Source: Pseudomonas fluorescens
Lineage (GTDB): Bacteria; Pseudomonadota; Gammaproteobacteria; Pseudomonadales; Pseudomonadaceae
Reading direction: 5' to 3'
NCBI RefSeq assembly: GCF_902497875.1
Contig: NZ_CABVHY010000046.1
Span: forward strand, 1-41,701
Length of the DNA: 41,701 bases
Of the stretch, positions 8,294-16,524 are shown one piece after another. The notes below the pieces were generated by a model. That model was not told where the DNA came from. It saw only the letters and a program-made list of their open reading frames with translations, and did no database searches. How positions within the stretch are numbered: position 1 is the stretch's first letter; each line of letters begins with the position of its first letter. A program made the translations under genes and the position numbers.

Positions 8294-9451
8294 TTACTCC
8301 CCTTTGCCGCCTGCAACTGCGTTTGATGCCGGTGCCGGGGCCGGGTTTTTCGTAGTCACGTTGGTAGCCTCAGTGGCCTTGACTTCAACGCCAGGCTTGA
8401 CGTATTGCAGGCCTTCGGTGATCAGACGGTCACCGGCCTTGAGGCCATCCTCGATCAGCCATTGGTTGCCGACAGTACGGCTGGCCTTGAGCTGACGCAG
8501 TTCGACCTTGTTGTCCGGACCCACCACCAGCGCGGTCGGAGTGCCTTTCAAGTCGCGGGTCACGCCTTGTTGCGGGGCGAGAATCGCGGCGGCGTTCACC
8601 CCGGACTGCAACTGCGCGTGGACGAACATGCCCGGTAGCAGGGTGTGGTCGGGGTTCGGGAACACGGCGCGCAGGGTCACGGAACCGGTGGTTGGGTCGA
8701 CCGAGACTTCGGAGAACTCCAGCTTGCCGTCCAGTTTGTACTGGCTGCCGTCTTCCAGGGTCAGCTTGACCATGGCCGCATTCGCGCCGGCCTTTTGCAG
8801 GCGACCGCTTTCCAGCTCGCGGCGCAGCTCGAGCAGCTCTACCGACGATTGAGTGACGTCGACGTAGATCGGGTCGAGTTGCTGAATCACCGCCATGGCG
8901 TCGGCCTGGCCGTTATTGACCAGTGCACCTTCGGTGACCGAAGAACGACCGATACGCCCGGACAGCGGGGCGAGCACTTTGGTGTAGCGCAAGTTGATCT
9001 GCGCGTTTTGCAGGCTGGCTTCCGATTGCAACCGATTGGCCAAGGCCGTGTCGTATTCCTGGCGGCTGACAGCTTGCTCGTTGACCAACTGCTTGTAGCG
9101 ATCGGAAATCGACTTGGTCGATTGCAGGTTCGCCTGGGCGCTTTTCAGGGTGGCTTCATAGACCGATGGATCGATCTGATACAGCTGCTGGCCGGCCTTG
9201 ACCTCGCCACCTTCCTTGAACAGACGTTTGAGAATGATGCCGTTGACCTGAGGGCGGACTTCCGCCATGCGGAACGCCGTAGTGCGGCCCGGAAGCTCGG
9301 AGGTCAGGGTAAACGCTTGAGCTTGCAGGGTGACGACGCCGACCTGAGGGGCTTGTGGGGCAGGGGCTGGCTCTTCCTTTTTGCAGCCGCTGAGCAGCGT
9401 TGCCAGGGCAACGGCAGCAACCAGAGCGGTAATAGCTGGCTTGAATTGCAT
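8294..9451 (-). CDS. ttgA: RND efflux pump periplasmic adaptor (TtgA/MexA family)
   Basis: A 385-residue membrane-fusion lipoprotein linking TtgB to TtgC. I place the start at 9451 (MQFKPAITALV), preceded by GAGG seven bases upstream, rather than at a longer in-frame methionine at 9484, because it puts a lipoprotein signal (LLSGC, Cys23) at the N-terminus. Downstream are the lipoyl half-motif (FKEGGEVKAGQQLYQIDPS), an alpha-helical hairpin (about 100-170), the second half (VLAPLSGRIGRSSVTEGALV) and a C-terminal membrane-proximal region. It is the first gene of ttgABC, transcribed from the shared region with ttgR. Confidence 0.94.
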   Translation of the reverse strand: MQFKPAITALVAAVALATLLSGCKKEEPAPAPQAPQVGVVTLQAQAFTLTSELPGRTTAFRMAEVRPQVNGIILKRLFKEGGEVKAGQQLYQIDPSVYEATLKSAQANLQSTKSISDRYKQLVNEQAVSRQEYDTALANRLQSEASLQNAQINLRYTKVLAPLSGRIGRSSVTEGALVNNGQADAMAVIQQLDPIYVDVTQSSVELLELRRELESGRLQKAGANAAMVKLTLEDGSQYKLDGKLEFSEVSVDPTTGSVTLRAVFPNPDHTLLPGMFVHAQLQSGVNAAAILAPQQGVTRDLKGTPTALVVGPDNKVELRQLKASRTVGNQWLIEDGLKAGDRLITEGLQYVKPGVEVKATEATNVTTKNPAPAPASNAVAGGKGE

Positions 9452-9537
9452 GAAAATCCTCGGGTCAGGCGCGCAATTGCACACAAGAAAGGTGGAAGGT
9501 TAAAAAATAGGCGCTGAGTAGATAAGTAGCTTGCTAA

Positions 9538-9573
9538 GGAATATACTTACGTTCATGGTTGTTTGTAAATACC
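9538..9573. promoter_or_regulatory. TtgR operator in the ttgA-ttgR intergenic region
   Basis: The stretch matches, with very few changes, the TtgR operator I recall from the P. putida ttgABC/ttgR intergenic region. Read on the minus strand it contains TATTTACAAACAACCATGAA followed by CGTAAGTATATTCC. Its core (9547-9568) is an imperfect palindrome starting TTAC and ending GTAA. It lies between ttgA (start 9451) and ttgR (start 9717), so one repressor site can control both directions. In the known system, ligand binding to TtgR releases the DNA and induces the pump. Confidence 0.85.
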
Positions 9574-9716
9574 TTGACTACGCAACGTTCTCGTTACAAA
9601 AGCCATAAAAAGCGTGAATTGCAGGCTGGGGACGAGACCCAAGAGACTTCGCCCCATATTTTTTCAGATGATCATTACGCATCGCCTGAAAGCCCCCTGA
9701 TTGAGGTAGTACTGCC

Positions 9717-10349
9717 ATGGTCCGTCGTACCAAAGAGGAAGCCCAGGAAACCCGTAGCCAGATACTCGAAGCGGCAGAGAAAGCCTTTCATGAGCGGGGT
9801 GTGGCGCGAACCACGCTGGCAGATATCGCAACGCTGGCGGGTGTGACGCGCGGGGCCATCTACTGGCATTTCAGCAACAAGGCGGATCTGCTTCAGGCCA
9901 TGCTCGACGCCTTGCATGAGCCGCTGGATGAGATGGCCAGGGCCAGTGAAGATGCAGCAGAGCTCGACCCCTTGGGTTGCATGCGCAAGCTGTTGATTCA
10001 TTTGTTTCATCAAGTTGCCCTGGACCCGAAGACCCAGCGCATTAATGACATTCTGTTTCATAAGTGCGAACTCACCGATGAAATGTGCGATCTGCGTCAG
10101 CAGCGCCGCGTTGCCACCCTGGATTGCAATGTGCGCATCGGGCTGGCGTTACGCAATGCGGTGAATCGAGGTCAGCTTCCGGAGAATCTGGATACCACCC
10201 GAGCTGCGATCAGTCTGCATGCGTTTATCGACGGCATCCTTTACCAGTGGCTGCTGGCGCCCGACGCCTTTGAGCTGCACAGGGAAGCCGAGCGCCTGGT
10301 CGATACCGGATTTGACATGCTGCGCTTGAGTCCTGCCCTGCGCAATTAA
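9717..10349 (+). CDS. ttgR: TetR-family repressor of the efflux operon (TtgR/EmhR)
   Basis: A 210-residue TetR-family regulator, close to TtgR of P. putida over its whole length: it starts MVRRTKEEAQETR and ends with LDMLRLSPALR-like residues (here FDMLRLSPALRN). The helix-turn-helix covers about residues 26-50 (TTLADIATLAGVTRGAIYWHF). The C-terminal domain carries the drug-binding pocket and dimer interface, including the FHKCELTDEMCDLRQQR region. It is divergent from ttgABC with the operator in between, so it probably represses both the pump and itself. The P. fluorescens orthologue has been called EmhR. Confidence 0.94.
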   Translation: MVRRTKEEAQETRSQILEAAEKAFHERGVARTTLADIATLAGVTRGAIYWHFSNKADLLQAMLDALHEPLDEMARASEDAAELDPLGCMRKLLIHLFHQVALDPKTQRINDILFHKCELTDEMCDLRQQRRVATLDCNVRIGLALRNAVNRGQLPENLDTTRAAISLHAFIDGILYQWLLAPDAFELHREAERLVDTGFDMLRLSPALRN

Positions 10350-10445
10350 GAAAAATGCGTAATCGAGACCCTTTGTGTCAACAGGTAAGGCGCGGAAGAT
10401 CGATCGTTAGTTCGCCTTGTTTTGATGGGGTGCCTTTATATACGC

Positions 10446-10457
10446 GATAGCGCTATC
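10446..10457. repeat. Short perfect palindrome upstream of the DMT transporter gene
   Basis: GATAGCGCTATC is a perfect 12-base palindrome about 50 bases upstream of the next start codon. It lies just after an AT-rich TATATA stretch that could be part of a promoter. It may be an operator, but a 12-base palindrome can also occur by chance. Confidence 0.3.
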
Positions 10458-10509
10458 TTCACAGGTAGCGAGCTTTGTATTTTGTAGGGAATTTGTGTCG
10501 AGTGTATGA

Positions 10510-11394
10510 ATGAGTGTGAACACCCCGCTGTACAAGGGCTCCGAGCAGCCGGTCAAGGGTATCGCACTGATCGGCTTGGCCGTACTGCTGTTCTCCAGTC
10601 ACGACGCGCTGTCCAAGTATTTGTCGGGGTTTTATCCGATCGTCATGGTGGTGTGGGCCCGTTATGTGGTGCACACGCTGCTGATGCTGGTGATCTTTGT
10701 GCCTCGCAGTGGTTTTTCCGCGGTGGTGCGTACCAAACGCCCCGGGCTCCAGGTGTTGCGCGCATTGTGCCTGATCGGCACCAGCCTGTTTTTCACCACG
10801 GGCTTGCGTTACATCCCGCTGGCCGAAGCCACCGCGGTCAACTTCCTCGCGCCGTTGCTGGTGACGGCGTTGTCGGTTCCACTGCTCAAAGAGCGGGTTA
10901 CCCGTAGCCAATGGCTGGCGGTGTTGGCCGGTTTTGTCGGCGTGCTGATCGTAGTGCGTCCAGGCGGGGCGCTGTTTACCCCGGCGATTATCCTGCCGTT
11001 GTGCTCGGCGCTGTGTTTCGGTTTCTATCAATTGCTGACCCGCAAGCTCAGCGGCATCGACAGCCCGACCACCAGCAACTTCCTCACCGGTATTCTCAAC
11101 AGCCTGATCATGAGCGCGCTGCTGGCCTTCTTCTGGAGCACGCCGACACTGCTTCACGCGCTGTTCATGATCGGCCTGGGCACCTGCGGCATGCTCGGCC
11201 ATATGTTGCTGACCCAGGCTTTTCGTCACGCCGCACCGGCCATGCTCGCGCCCTTCAGCTATGGGCAGATCCTGTTTGCGGGGATGTATGGCTACCTGAT
11301 CTTTGGCCATACGCCAGATATCTTCGGGATCATCGGCATTATCGTGATTTGTGTCAGTGGCCTGGCCGTGGCCTGGGGGCAGCGCAAGGGCTAA
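10510..11394 (+). CDS. EamA/DMT-family transporter
   Basis: A 294-residue inner-membrane protein of the drug/metabolite transporter superfamily. It has about ten hydrophobic segments in two EamA repeats: about residues 16-145, with LSSHDALSKYLSG-like features and a GLRYIPLAEATAVNFLAPLLVTALSVPLLKE motif, and about 155-290. The LxEATAxxFLxPL pattern is the repeat signature. The start MSVNTPLYKGSEQ leaves a short cytoplasmic tail before the first membrane helix; no strong ribosome-binding site is visible. The substrate cannot be predicted. It stands between ttgR and scoAB on the same strand with gaps over 100 bases, so it is probably its own unit. Confidence 0.88.
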   Translation: MSVNTPLYKGSEQPVKGIALIGLAVLLFSSHDALSKYLSGFYPIVMVVWARYVVHTLLMLVIFVPRSGFSAVVRTKRPGLQVLRALCLIGTSLFFTTGLRYIPLAEATAVNFLAPLLVTALSVPLLKERVTRSQWLAVLAGFVGVLIVVRPGGALFTPAIILPLCSALCFGFYQLLTRKLSGIDSPTTSNFLTGILNSLIMSALLAFFWSTPTLLHALFMIGLGTCGMLGHMLLTQAFRHAAPAMLAPFSYGQILFAGMYGYLIFGHTPDIFGIIGIIVICVSGLAVAWGQRKG

Positions 11395-11511
11395 GCTGAC
11401 GCAGTAGCGAAAATCGGGGGGGCAGTGCTGGATGGTGCTGTTTCCTCCCGGCCCGAGCAAACAGGCCGTGGCCGCATACGTGTGTGTCGTGGTGAATTCG
11501 AGGAAGAATAA

Positions 11512-12210
11512 GTGAACAAGATTTACTCGAGTGCTGAATCCGCCCTGCAAGGTCTCGTCGAAGACGGTATGACCCTCGCAGTCGGTGGCTTTGGGTTGTG
11601 CGGTATTCCTGAGGCCTTGATTGAGGCGTTACGCGACACCGGCAAGCGCGAGCTGACGGTGATCAGTAATAACGCCGGCGTCGATGGCTTCGGTCTGGGC
11701 CAGCTGCTGACTACCCGGCAGATCCGCAAGATGATTTCCTCCTACGTTGGCGAGAACAAGGAATTCGAGCGCCAGTACCTCGCCGGTGAACTGGAACTGG
11801 AGTTCACTCCCCAGGGCACTCTGGCGGAAAAACTCCGTGCCGGCGGTGCAGGCATCCCGGCGTTCTTCACCAAGACCGGCTACGGCACGCTGGTGGCCGA
11901 AGGCAAGGAAACCCGTGAATTCGATGGCGAATGGTACGTGATGGAGCGCTCGCTGCGCGCCGATCTGGCCCTGGTCAAAGCCTGGAAGGCCGACAAGTCC
12001 GGCAATCTGCTGTTCAACAAGACCGCGCGCAACTTCAACCCGCTGGCGGCCATGGCGGCCAAGGTTTGCGTGGTCGAGGTGGAGGAGATCGTCGAGATCG
12101 GTGAGCTGGATCCCGATCAGGTCCACTTGCCGGGTATCTACGTGCAGCGGCTGGTACTCAATGCCAAGCCGGAAAAACGCATCGAACAACGCACTGTGCG
12201 GAGCGCCTGA
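11512..12210 (+). CDS. scoA: 3-oxoacid CoA-transferase subunit A
   Basis: A 232-residue alpha subunit of succinyl-CoA:3-ketoacid CoA-transferase (class I CoA-transferase). The complex moves CoA from succinyl-CoA to acetoacetate so that ketone bodies can enter central metabolism. It contains the class I GGFGLCGIPEALI motif near the N-terminus, SNNAGVDGFGLG, the GAGIPAFFTKTGYGT segment and the NFNPLAAMAAKV stretch of SCOT-type alpha subunits. The start is GTG at 11512, seven bases after a good GAGGAAG ribosome-binding site. Two bases separate it from scoB. A related pcaI-type role (3-oxoadipate) is less likely because no other pca gene is present. Confidence 0.92.
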   Translation: MNKIYSSAESALQGLVEDGMTLAVGGFGLCGIPEALIEALRDTGKRELTVISNNAGVDGFGLGQLLTTRQIRKMISSYVGENKEFERQYLAGELELEFTPQGTLAEKLRAGGAGIPAFFTKTGYGTLVAEGKETREFDGEWYVMERSLRADLALVKAWKADKSGNLLFNKTARNFNPLAAMAAKVCVVEVEEIVEIGELDPDQVHLPGIYVQRLVLNAKPEKRIEQRTVRSA

Positions 12211-12212
12211 TC

Positions 12213-12842
12213 ATGGCCTGGACTCGTGAAGAAATGGCGCAACGCGCCGCCCAAGAATTGCAGGACGGTTTCTACGTCAACCTCGGCATCGGCTTGCCGA
12301 CGCTGGTGGCCAACTACATTCCTGAAGGCATGGACGTCTGGTTACAGAGCGAGAACGGCCTGCTCGGTATTGGACCGTTCCCGCTCGACAACGAGGTCGA
12401 TCCGGACCTGATCAACGCTGGCAAACAGACCATCACCACCTTGCCCGGCAGTAGCTTCTTCAACAGTGCTGACTCCTTTGCCATGATCCGCGGCGGTCAC
12501 ATCAACCTGTCGATCCTCGGTGCCATGCAGGTCTCGGAGCAGGGCGATCTGGCCAACTGGATGATTCCCGGCAAGATGGTCAAGGGCATGGGCGGGGCAA
12601 TGGACCTGGTGGCTGGAGTCAAACGTGTGGTGGTGCTGATGGAGCACACGGCCAAGGGTGGCAGCCATAAATTGCTCAAACAGTGCGACCTGCCCCTGAC
12701 GGGTGTCGGCGTGGTGGATCGGATCATTACCGATCTGGCGGTGCTGGACGTGACGGAGCAAGGTCTGAAACTGGTCGAGCTGGCGGCGGGCGTGAGCCTG
12801 GAAGAACTGCAGGCGGCGACCGGGTGTCCGGTCAGCGCTTGA
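12213..12842 (+). CDS. scoB: 3-oxoacid CoA-transferase subunit B
   Basis: A 209-residue beta subunit that completes the CoA-transferase with ScoA. The catalytic glutamate is visible as Glu47 in the SENGLLGIGP motif, which forms the glutamyl-CoA thioester in this family. The GGHINLSILGAMQVSEQGDLANWMIPGKMVKGMGGAMDLV block is typical of SCOT beta subunits. It follows scoA with a two-base gap and ends before a REP doublet and a terminator shared with the convergent old-yellow-enzyme gene. Confidence 0.93.
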   Translation: MAWTREEMAQRAAQELQDGFYVNLGIGLPTLVANYIPEGMDVWLQSENGLLGIGPFPLDNEVDPDLINAGKQTITTLPGSSFFNSADSFAMIRGGHINLSILGAMQVSEQGDLANWMIPGKMVKGMGGAMDLVAGVKRVVVLMEHTAKGGSHKLLKQCDLPLTGVGVVDRIITDLAVLDVTEQGLKLVELAAGVSLEELQAATGCPVSA

Positions 12843-12890
12843 TCTGATTGTGGGTGCGGGCTTGCCCCAAACCTTTGGCCTGGTGATCAA

Positions 12891-13024
12891 CTGTGGCGAG
12901 GGGGCTTGCCCCCGTTCGGCTGCGAAGCAGACGTAAAACCAGTCAATGCGGTTTCCCTGAAGAAATGCATCGCCTGGTTTGGGGAGCGCTTCGCACTCCA
13001 GCGGGGGCAAGCCCCCTCGCCACA
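12891..13024. repeat. REP doublet, family B, copy 1
   Basis: Inverted pair: TGTGGCGAGGGGGCTTGCCC on the left and GGGGGCAAGCCCCCTCGCCA on the right. Inside are GTTCGGCTGCGAAGCAG and GAGCGCTTCGCACTCCAGCG. The same structure occurs at 20691-20837 and 34060-34192. It lies between the convergent scoB and old-yellow-enzyme genes. Confidence 0.9.
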
Positions 13025-13048
13025 GAGACCGAGTTGAGTCACTAAACC

Positions 13049-13083
13049 AAAAAAGCCCCGGCTCTCACGAGTCGGGGCTTTTT
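13049..13083. terminator. Bidirectional intrinsic terminator
   Basis: An A run, then AGCCCCG, a loop, then CGGGGCT and a T run. It lies between the convergent scoB and old-yellow-enzyme genes and can end transcription from both sides. Confidence 0.85.
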
Positions 13084-13101
13084 GCGTTAGCGCGTTTGCT
13101 T

Positions 13102-14151
13102 TTACAGCACTGGATAGTCGATATAACCGACCGGACCCTTGGCATAGAAGGTTTCAGGATGCGCCTGGTTCAGTTCGGCATCGGCCTTCAGGCGTGCCGG
13201 CAGGTCCGGGTTGGCGATGAAGGGCACGCCGAAGGCGATGGCATCGGCCTTGCCGCTGGCCAGCCAGGCGTTGGCGCTGGCCTTGGTGAAGCGTTCGTTG
13301 GCGATGTATGGGCCGCCGAAGGCTTCCTTGAGTTGCGGGCCGAGGCTGTCGGCGCCTTCTTTCTCGCGGGAACAGATGAACGCAATGCCGCGTTTGCCCA
13401 GTTCACTGGCGACGTAGGTGAAGGTTTCGGACAGGTTGTCGTCACCCATGTCGTGGGAGTCGGCCCGCGGTGCCAGGTGCATGCCGACCCGGCCCGCGCC
13501 CCAGACTTCGATCACCGCGTCCGTCACTTCGAGCATCAGCCGTGCGCGGTTTTCCAGGGAGCCGCCATAGTGGTCGGTGCGCTGGTTGGTGCTGCTTTGC
13601 AGGAACTGGTCGAGCAGGTAACCGTTGGCGCCGTGGATTTCCACGCCGTCGAAACCGGCGGCCTTGGCGTTCTCGGCACCCACGCGGTAAGCCTCGACGA
13701 TCTCGGCGATTTCAGCAGTTTCCAGGGCCCGGGGAGTCGGGTAGTCGGCGAGCGGACGCACCAGGCTGACATGACCTTTAGGTTGAATGGCGCTCGGGGC
13801 AACCGGCGCTTCACCGTTCAGGTAGGACGGATGGGAAACCCGCCCGACGTGCCACAGCTGCAGGAAGATCCGCCCGCCAGCGCCGTGAATGGCCTTGACC
13901 ACGTTGCTCCAGCCGCGCACCTGGTCGTTGGACCAGATGCCCGGGGTATCCGGGTAACCGACGCCCATTGGCGTGACCGAAGTGGCCTCGCTGAGGATCA
14001 GGCCGGCTGAGGCACGCTGCACATAGTATTCAGCCATCAACGCGTTCGGCACACGGCCTTCATCGGCACGGCAGCGAGTCAGCGGCGCCATGATGATACG
14101 GTTCGGCAGCTCGAGGTCGCCGAGTTTGATGGGATCGAAAATAGTTGCCAT
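13102..14151 (-). CDS. Old yellow enzyme family alkene reductase (NADH:flavin oxidoreductase)
   Basis: A 349-residue FMN-dependent ene-reductase of the OYE/NemA family, which reduces activated C=C bonds and often nitro compounds or quinones. I start at 14151 (MATIFDPIKLGDLELPNRI) with AGAGGG upstream; a longer in-frame extension to 14448 runs into the MFS gene and is not credible. Diagnostic parts are PNRIIMAPLTRCRA at the flavin site, the substrate-binding HGANGYLLDQFLQSSTNQR segment, and YGGSLENRARLMLEV. It lies 20 bases after the MFS gene, third in an arsR-MFS-OYE operon. In E. coli the related NemA is controlled by an electrophile-sensing repressor; a similar role here is inferred. Confidence 0.92.
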   Translation of the reverse strand: MATIFDPIKLGDLELPNRIIMAPLTRCRADEGRVPNALMAEYYVQRASAGLILSEATSVTPMGVGYPDTPGIWSNDQVRGWSNVVKAIHGAGGRIFLQLWHVGRVSHPSYLNGEAPVAPSAIQPKGHVSLVRPLADYPTPRALETAEIAEIVEAYRVGAENAKAAGFDGVEIHGANGYLLDQFLQSSTNQRTDHYGGSLENRARLMLEVTDAVIEVWGAGRVGMHLAPRADSHDMGDDNLSETFTYVASELGKRGIAFICSREKEGADSLGPQLKEAFGGPYIANERFTKASANAWLASGKADAIAFGVPFIANPDLPARLKADAELNQAHPETFYAKGPVGYIDYPVL

Positions 14152-14171
14152 GGATACAACCCTCTGGATGA

Positions 14172-15338
14172 TCAGTTGGTAGCAGGGGCCAGCTCGGCAT
14201 TGCCGCTCTGACGAAAAGTAATCAGCGTCACCAGCAGTGCGAGGACTGCCAGTGCTGCAGCGGCCAGAGGCACGCGGGTCAAGCCGAAACCGTGGGCAAT
14301 CACGCTGCCGCCCACCCAGGCGCCGAGTGCGTTGCCGATGTTGAAGGCGCCGATGTTCAGGGTCGACACCAGGTTCGGTGCGGCCTTGCCGAAGGTCACG
14401 ACGTTCACTTGCAGCGCCGGTACGGCGGCAAACGATGCGGTAGCCCAAAGGAACAAGGTGATTTCAGTCGGGATCACCGCGACGCTGGTCCAGCTCAGTA
14501 CGGTCGAGACCACGGCCATGGAGATGAAGACCCCGATCAACGTGGCCGCCAGGCGTTTGTCCGCCAGCTTGCCGCCGATGATGTTGCCGACAGTCAGCCC
14601 CAGACCGATCAACAGCAGGGTCCAGGTCACGCCTTTGGGCGAGACGCCGGTGACGTCGCCCAGCAGCGGTGCCACATAGGTGAAGAGGGTGAACATCGAG
14701 GCGGCGAACAAGGCGGTCATGCTCAGTGACAACCAGATACCGGCGCCCTTGAGTGCGGCCAGTTCCGCGCGCATGTCGAGTTTTTCTTCATCACGTTTGG
14801 CTGGGAGGAAGCGGATCAGGCCGATCAACGCGACCACACCGATCACGGTCACTGCCCAGAAGGTCGAACGCCAGCCGGCTTCCTGACCCAGGGCAGTGCC
14901 CAGTGGCACGCCCAGCACGTTGGCCAGGGTCAGCCCGGTGAACATCAAGGCCACCGCCGACGCGCGTTTGTTGGCCGGTACCAGGCCGGCGGCGACCACC
15001 GAACCGATACCGAAGAAGGCGCCGTGACACAGGGCGGTCACCACTCGAGCGAACATCAGCACGTTGTAGTCACTGGCCATTGCGCAGAGCAGGTTGCCGA
15101 CGATGAAAATGCCCATCAACGCCACCAAGGCGGCCTTGCGCGGCAACTTGGCGGTGGCCAGCGCCATGAACGGTGCGCCGATGGCCACACCCAGGGCGTA
15201 GCCGGTTACCAGCCAGCCGGCACCGGGAATCGATACACCGAGGTCGGCCGCCACTTCGGGCAGCAAGCCCATGATGACGAACTCGGTGGTACCGATGGCG
15301 AAGGCGCTCAGGGCCAGGATGATTAGCGAGAGGGGCAT
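14172..15338 (-). CDS. MFS transporter, AraJ/YdhP-like (DHA1 family)
   Basis: A 388-residue inner-membrane protein with 12 predicted helices. It starts MPLSLIILALSAFAIGTTEFVIMGLLPEVAADLGVSI, the standard opening of AraJ/NepI/SotB-type exporters. The loop 2-3 region shows the usual basic motif (ALATAKLPRKAAL). The start has a good AAGGA site. It is 25 bases downstream of the arsR-type gene and 20 bases upstream of the OYE gene, so the three are probably co-transcribed. Export of a toxic compound that the reductase also handles is plausible but not shown. Confidence 0.9.
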   Translation of the reverse strand: MPLSLIILALSAFAIGTTEFVIMGLLPEVAADLGVSIPGAGWLVTGYALGVAIGAPFMALATAKLPRKAALVALMGIFIVGNLLCAMASDYNVLMFARVVTALCHGAFFGIGSVVAAGLVPANKRASAVALMFTGLTLANVLGVPLGTALGQEAGWRSTFWAVTVIGVVALIGLIRFLPAKRDEEKLDMRAELAALKGAGIWLSLSMTALFAASMFTLFTYVAPLLGDVTGVSPKGVTWTLLLIGLGLTVGNIIGGKLADKRLAATLIGVFISMAVVSTVLSWTSVAVIPTEITLFLWATASFAAVPALQVNVVTFGKAAPNLVSTLNIGAFNIGNALGAWVGGSVIAHGFGLTRVPLAAAALAVLALLVTLITFRQSGNAELAPATN

Positions 15339-15363
15339 TGTGCAATCCTTGTGAAGCTCTGGG

Positions 15364-15666
15364 TCAGAGCTCTTTGCTGATGGCGCGGAGGAATTCCTGA
15401 ATCACTTCCTCGTTGCGTTTGAAGAAGTGCCATTGGCCGACTTTCCGGCTACTGATCAGACCCGCCCGCTGCAAGGTCGCCAAGTGCGCGGACACGGTCG
15501 ACTGCGACAGGCCGCAACGTTGATCGATTTGTCCGGCACACACGCCGTGCTCGTTGCTGTGACTCTGGTCGGGAAACTCGAGCGTCGGGTCTTTGAGCCA
15601 GTGAAGGATTTCTCGCCGTACTGGGTGCGCCAGGGCTTTTATTATTTCGTCGAGGTCGATGGGCAT
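15364..15666 (-). CDS. ArsR-family winged-helix repressor
   Basis: A 100-residue ArsR/SmtB-type regulator. It starts MPIDLDEIIKALAHPVRREILHWL, the classic first helices of the family. The recognition helix is GLSQSTVSAHLATLQRAGLI, followed by the wing (SSRKVGQWHFFKRN). Two cysteines, in VCAGQIDQRCGLS, sit just before the recognition helix and could be metal- or electrophile-sensing, although the canonical ELCVCDL box is absent. It is first in the arsR-MFS-OYE operon, next to a palindrome-rich control region, and is probably autoregulated. Confidence 0.9.
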   Translation of the reverse strand: MPIDLDEIIKALAHPVRREILHWLKDPTLEFPDQSHSNEHGVCAGQIDQRCGLSQSTVSAHLATLQRAGLISSRKVGQWHFFKRNEEVIQEFLRAISKEL

Positions 15667-15692
15667 GGCGGTTGCTCGTGATGAGTAAAACG

Positions 15693-15794
15693 TTATATCG
15701 CGATAAGGCGAACTTTAAATCGTTGAATCGCGATATACCAATATGATTTTGATCTGGGATCAGCGTAAATCGGTATATCGAGTTATAACGATAT
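15693..15794. promoter_or_regulatory. Palindrome-rich control region of the arsR-type operon
   Basis: An AT-rich stretch between the divergent arsR-type and acpH genes holds three related palindromes. TATCGCGATA lies at 15696-15705, ATCGCGAT at 15727-15734, and ATATCG-N8-CGATAT at 15775-15794. The repeated ATATCG half-site suggests several binding sites for one regulator, most simply the adjacent ArsR-type protein. The last one is 28 bases before the acpH start, so acpH may be influenced too. Confidence 0.6.
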
Positions 15795-15821
15795 GTGAGG
15801 CGTGGTGCTAAACTGCACGCC

Positions 15822-16394
15822 ATGAATTATCTCGCACATCTTCACCTCGGCGGCCAACTTCCGTCCCAACTGCTCGGCAGCCTGTATGGCGACTTCGTCA
15901 AAGGCCGCCTGCAGGGGCAGTTCGATCCGCAGACCGAGGCGGCGATTCAGTTGCATCGCCATATCGACGTGTTCACTGATCGCCATCCGCTGGTGGACAT
16001 ATCGCTGTCGCGGTTTTCGCTGACGCGCCGGCGATATGCCGGGATTGTCCTGGACGTGTTCTTCGACCATTGCCTGGCGCGGGATTGGCAGCTGTATGCC
16101 GACCGTCCGCTGGACAGCTTCACCGCCGAGGTTTATCGGGTGCTGGCCGCGGAGCCGCAGTTGCCGGGACGTCTGGCGGACATTGCACCGCACATGGCCG
16201 CCCATGACTGGTTAGGTTCGTATCGGGATTTTGCGGTGCTCGAGCAAGTACTGCGGGGCATCTCGCGACGCTTGTCACGGCCCGAGGAATTGGCCGCTGC
16301 GATGCAGGAGCTGGAAAGGTTGTACGAGCCGTTGAGCGAGGATTTTCGGTTGTTCTATCCCGAGTTGCAGGTGTTTGCGGCGCGGCATATATAG
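15822..16394 (+). CDS. acpH: Acyl carrier protein phosphodiesterase
   Basis: A 190-residue protein of the AcpH family, which removes the 4'-phosphopantetheine arm from holo-ACP. I start at 15822 (MNYLAHLHLGGQLPSQLLGSLYGDFVKG), the conserved N-terminus of the family. An in-frame methionine nine codons earlier falls inside the palindromic control region. HD-type metal-binding residues are visible in HRHIDVFTDRHP and VLDVFFDHCLARDW. Its 3' end faces olsA with a REP doublet in between. Confidence 0.9.
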   Translation: MNYLAHLHLGGQLPSQLLGSLYGDFVKGRLQGQFDPQTEAAIQLHRHIDVFTDRHPLVDISLSRFSLTRRRYAGIVLDVFFDHCLARDWQLYADRPLDSFTAEVYRVLAAEPQLPGRLADIAPHMAAHDWLGSYRDFAVLEQVLRGISRRLSRPEELAAAMQELERLYEPLSEDFRLFYPELQVFAARHI

Positions 16395-16398
16395 TCAA

Positions 16399-16507
16399 GA
16401 TCAAAAGATCGCAGCCTGCGGCAGCTCCTACAGGATTTGCATACATCCGCAATCGTGCGGATGTATGGGGTCGGTGTAGGAGCTGCTGCAGGCTGCGATC
16501 TTTTTTG
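16399..16507. repeat. REP doublet, family A, copy 1, with a perfect inner hairpin
   Basis: Inverted halves AAAGATCGCAGCCTGCGGCA (left) and TGTAGGAGCTGCTGCAGGCT (right). Between them CATACATCCGCA (16440-16451) and TGCGGATGTATG (16456-16467) form a perfect 12-base stem with an ATCG loop. It lies between the convergent acpH and olsA genes and probably acts as a bidirectional transcript end. Confidence 0.9.
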
Positions 16508-16524
16508 CATTGGTACTGAAATTT

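Noticed and set aside
10459..11550. A 363-codon open frame on the minus strand
   Set aside because: Antisense to the DMT transporter gene. Its product is unusually rich in Gln, His and Arg with no recognisable domain.
11512..12842. pcaIJ, 3-oxoadipate CoA-transferase
   Set aside because: No other protocatechuate-pathway gene is present and the motifs fit the acetoacetate-type enzyme, although specificity cannot be proven from sequence.
12891..13024. Repeated palindromic units as a CRISPR array or tRNA-like structure
   Set aside because: The repeats are scattered inverted pairs of REP type, not evenly spaced direct repeats with unique spacers, and none folds as a tRNA.
12342..14010. Further long frames opposite scoB and the old yellow enzyme gene
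   Set aside because: They lie opposite genes with intact catalytic motifs and cross the REP doublet or terminator, so they are shadows.
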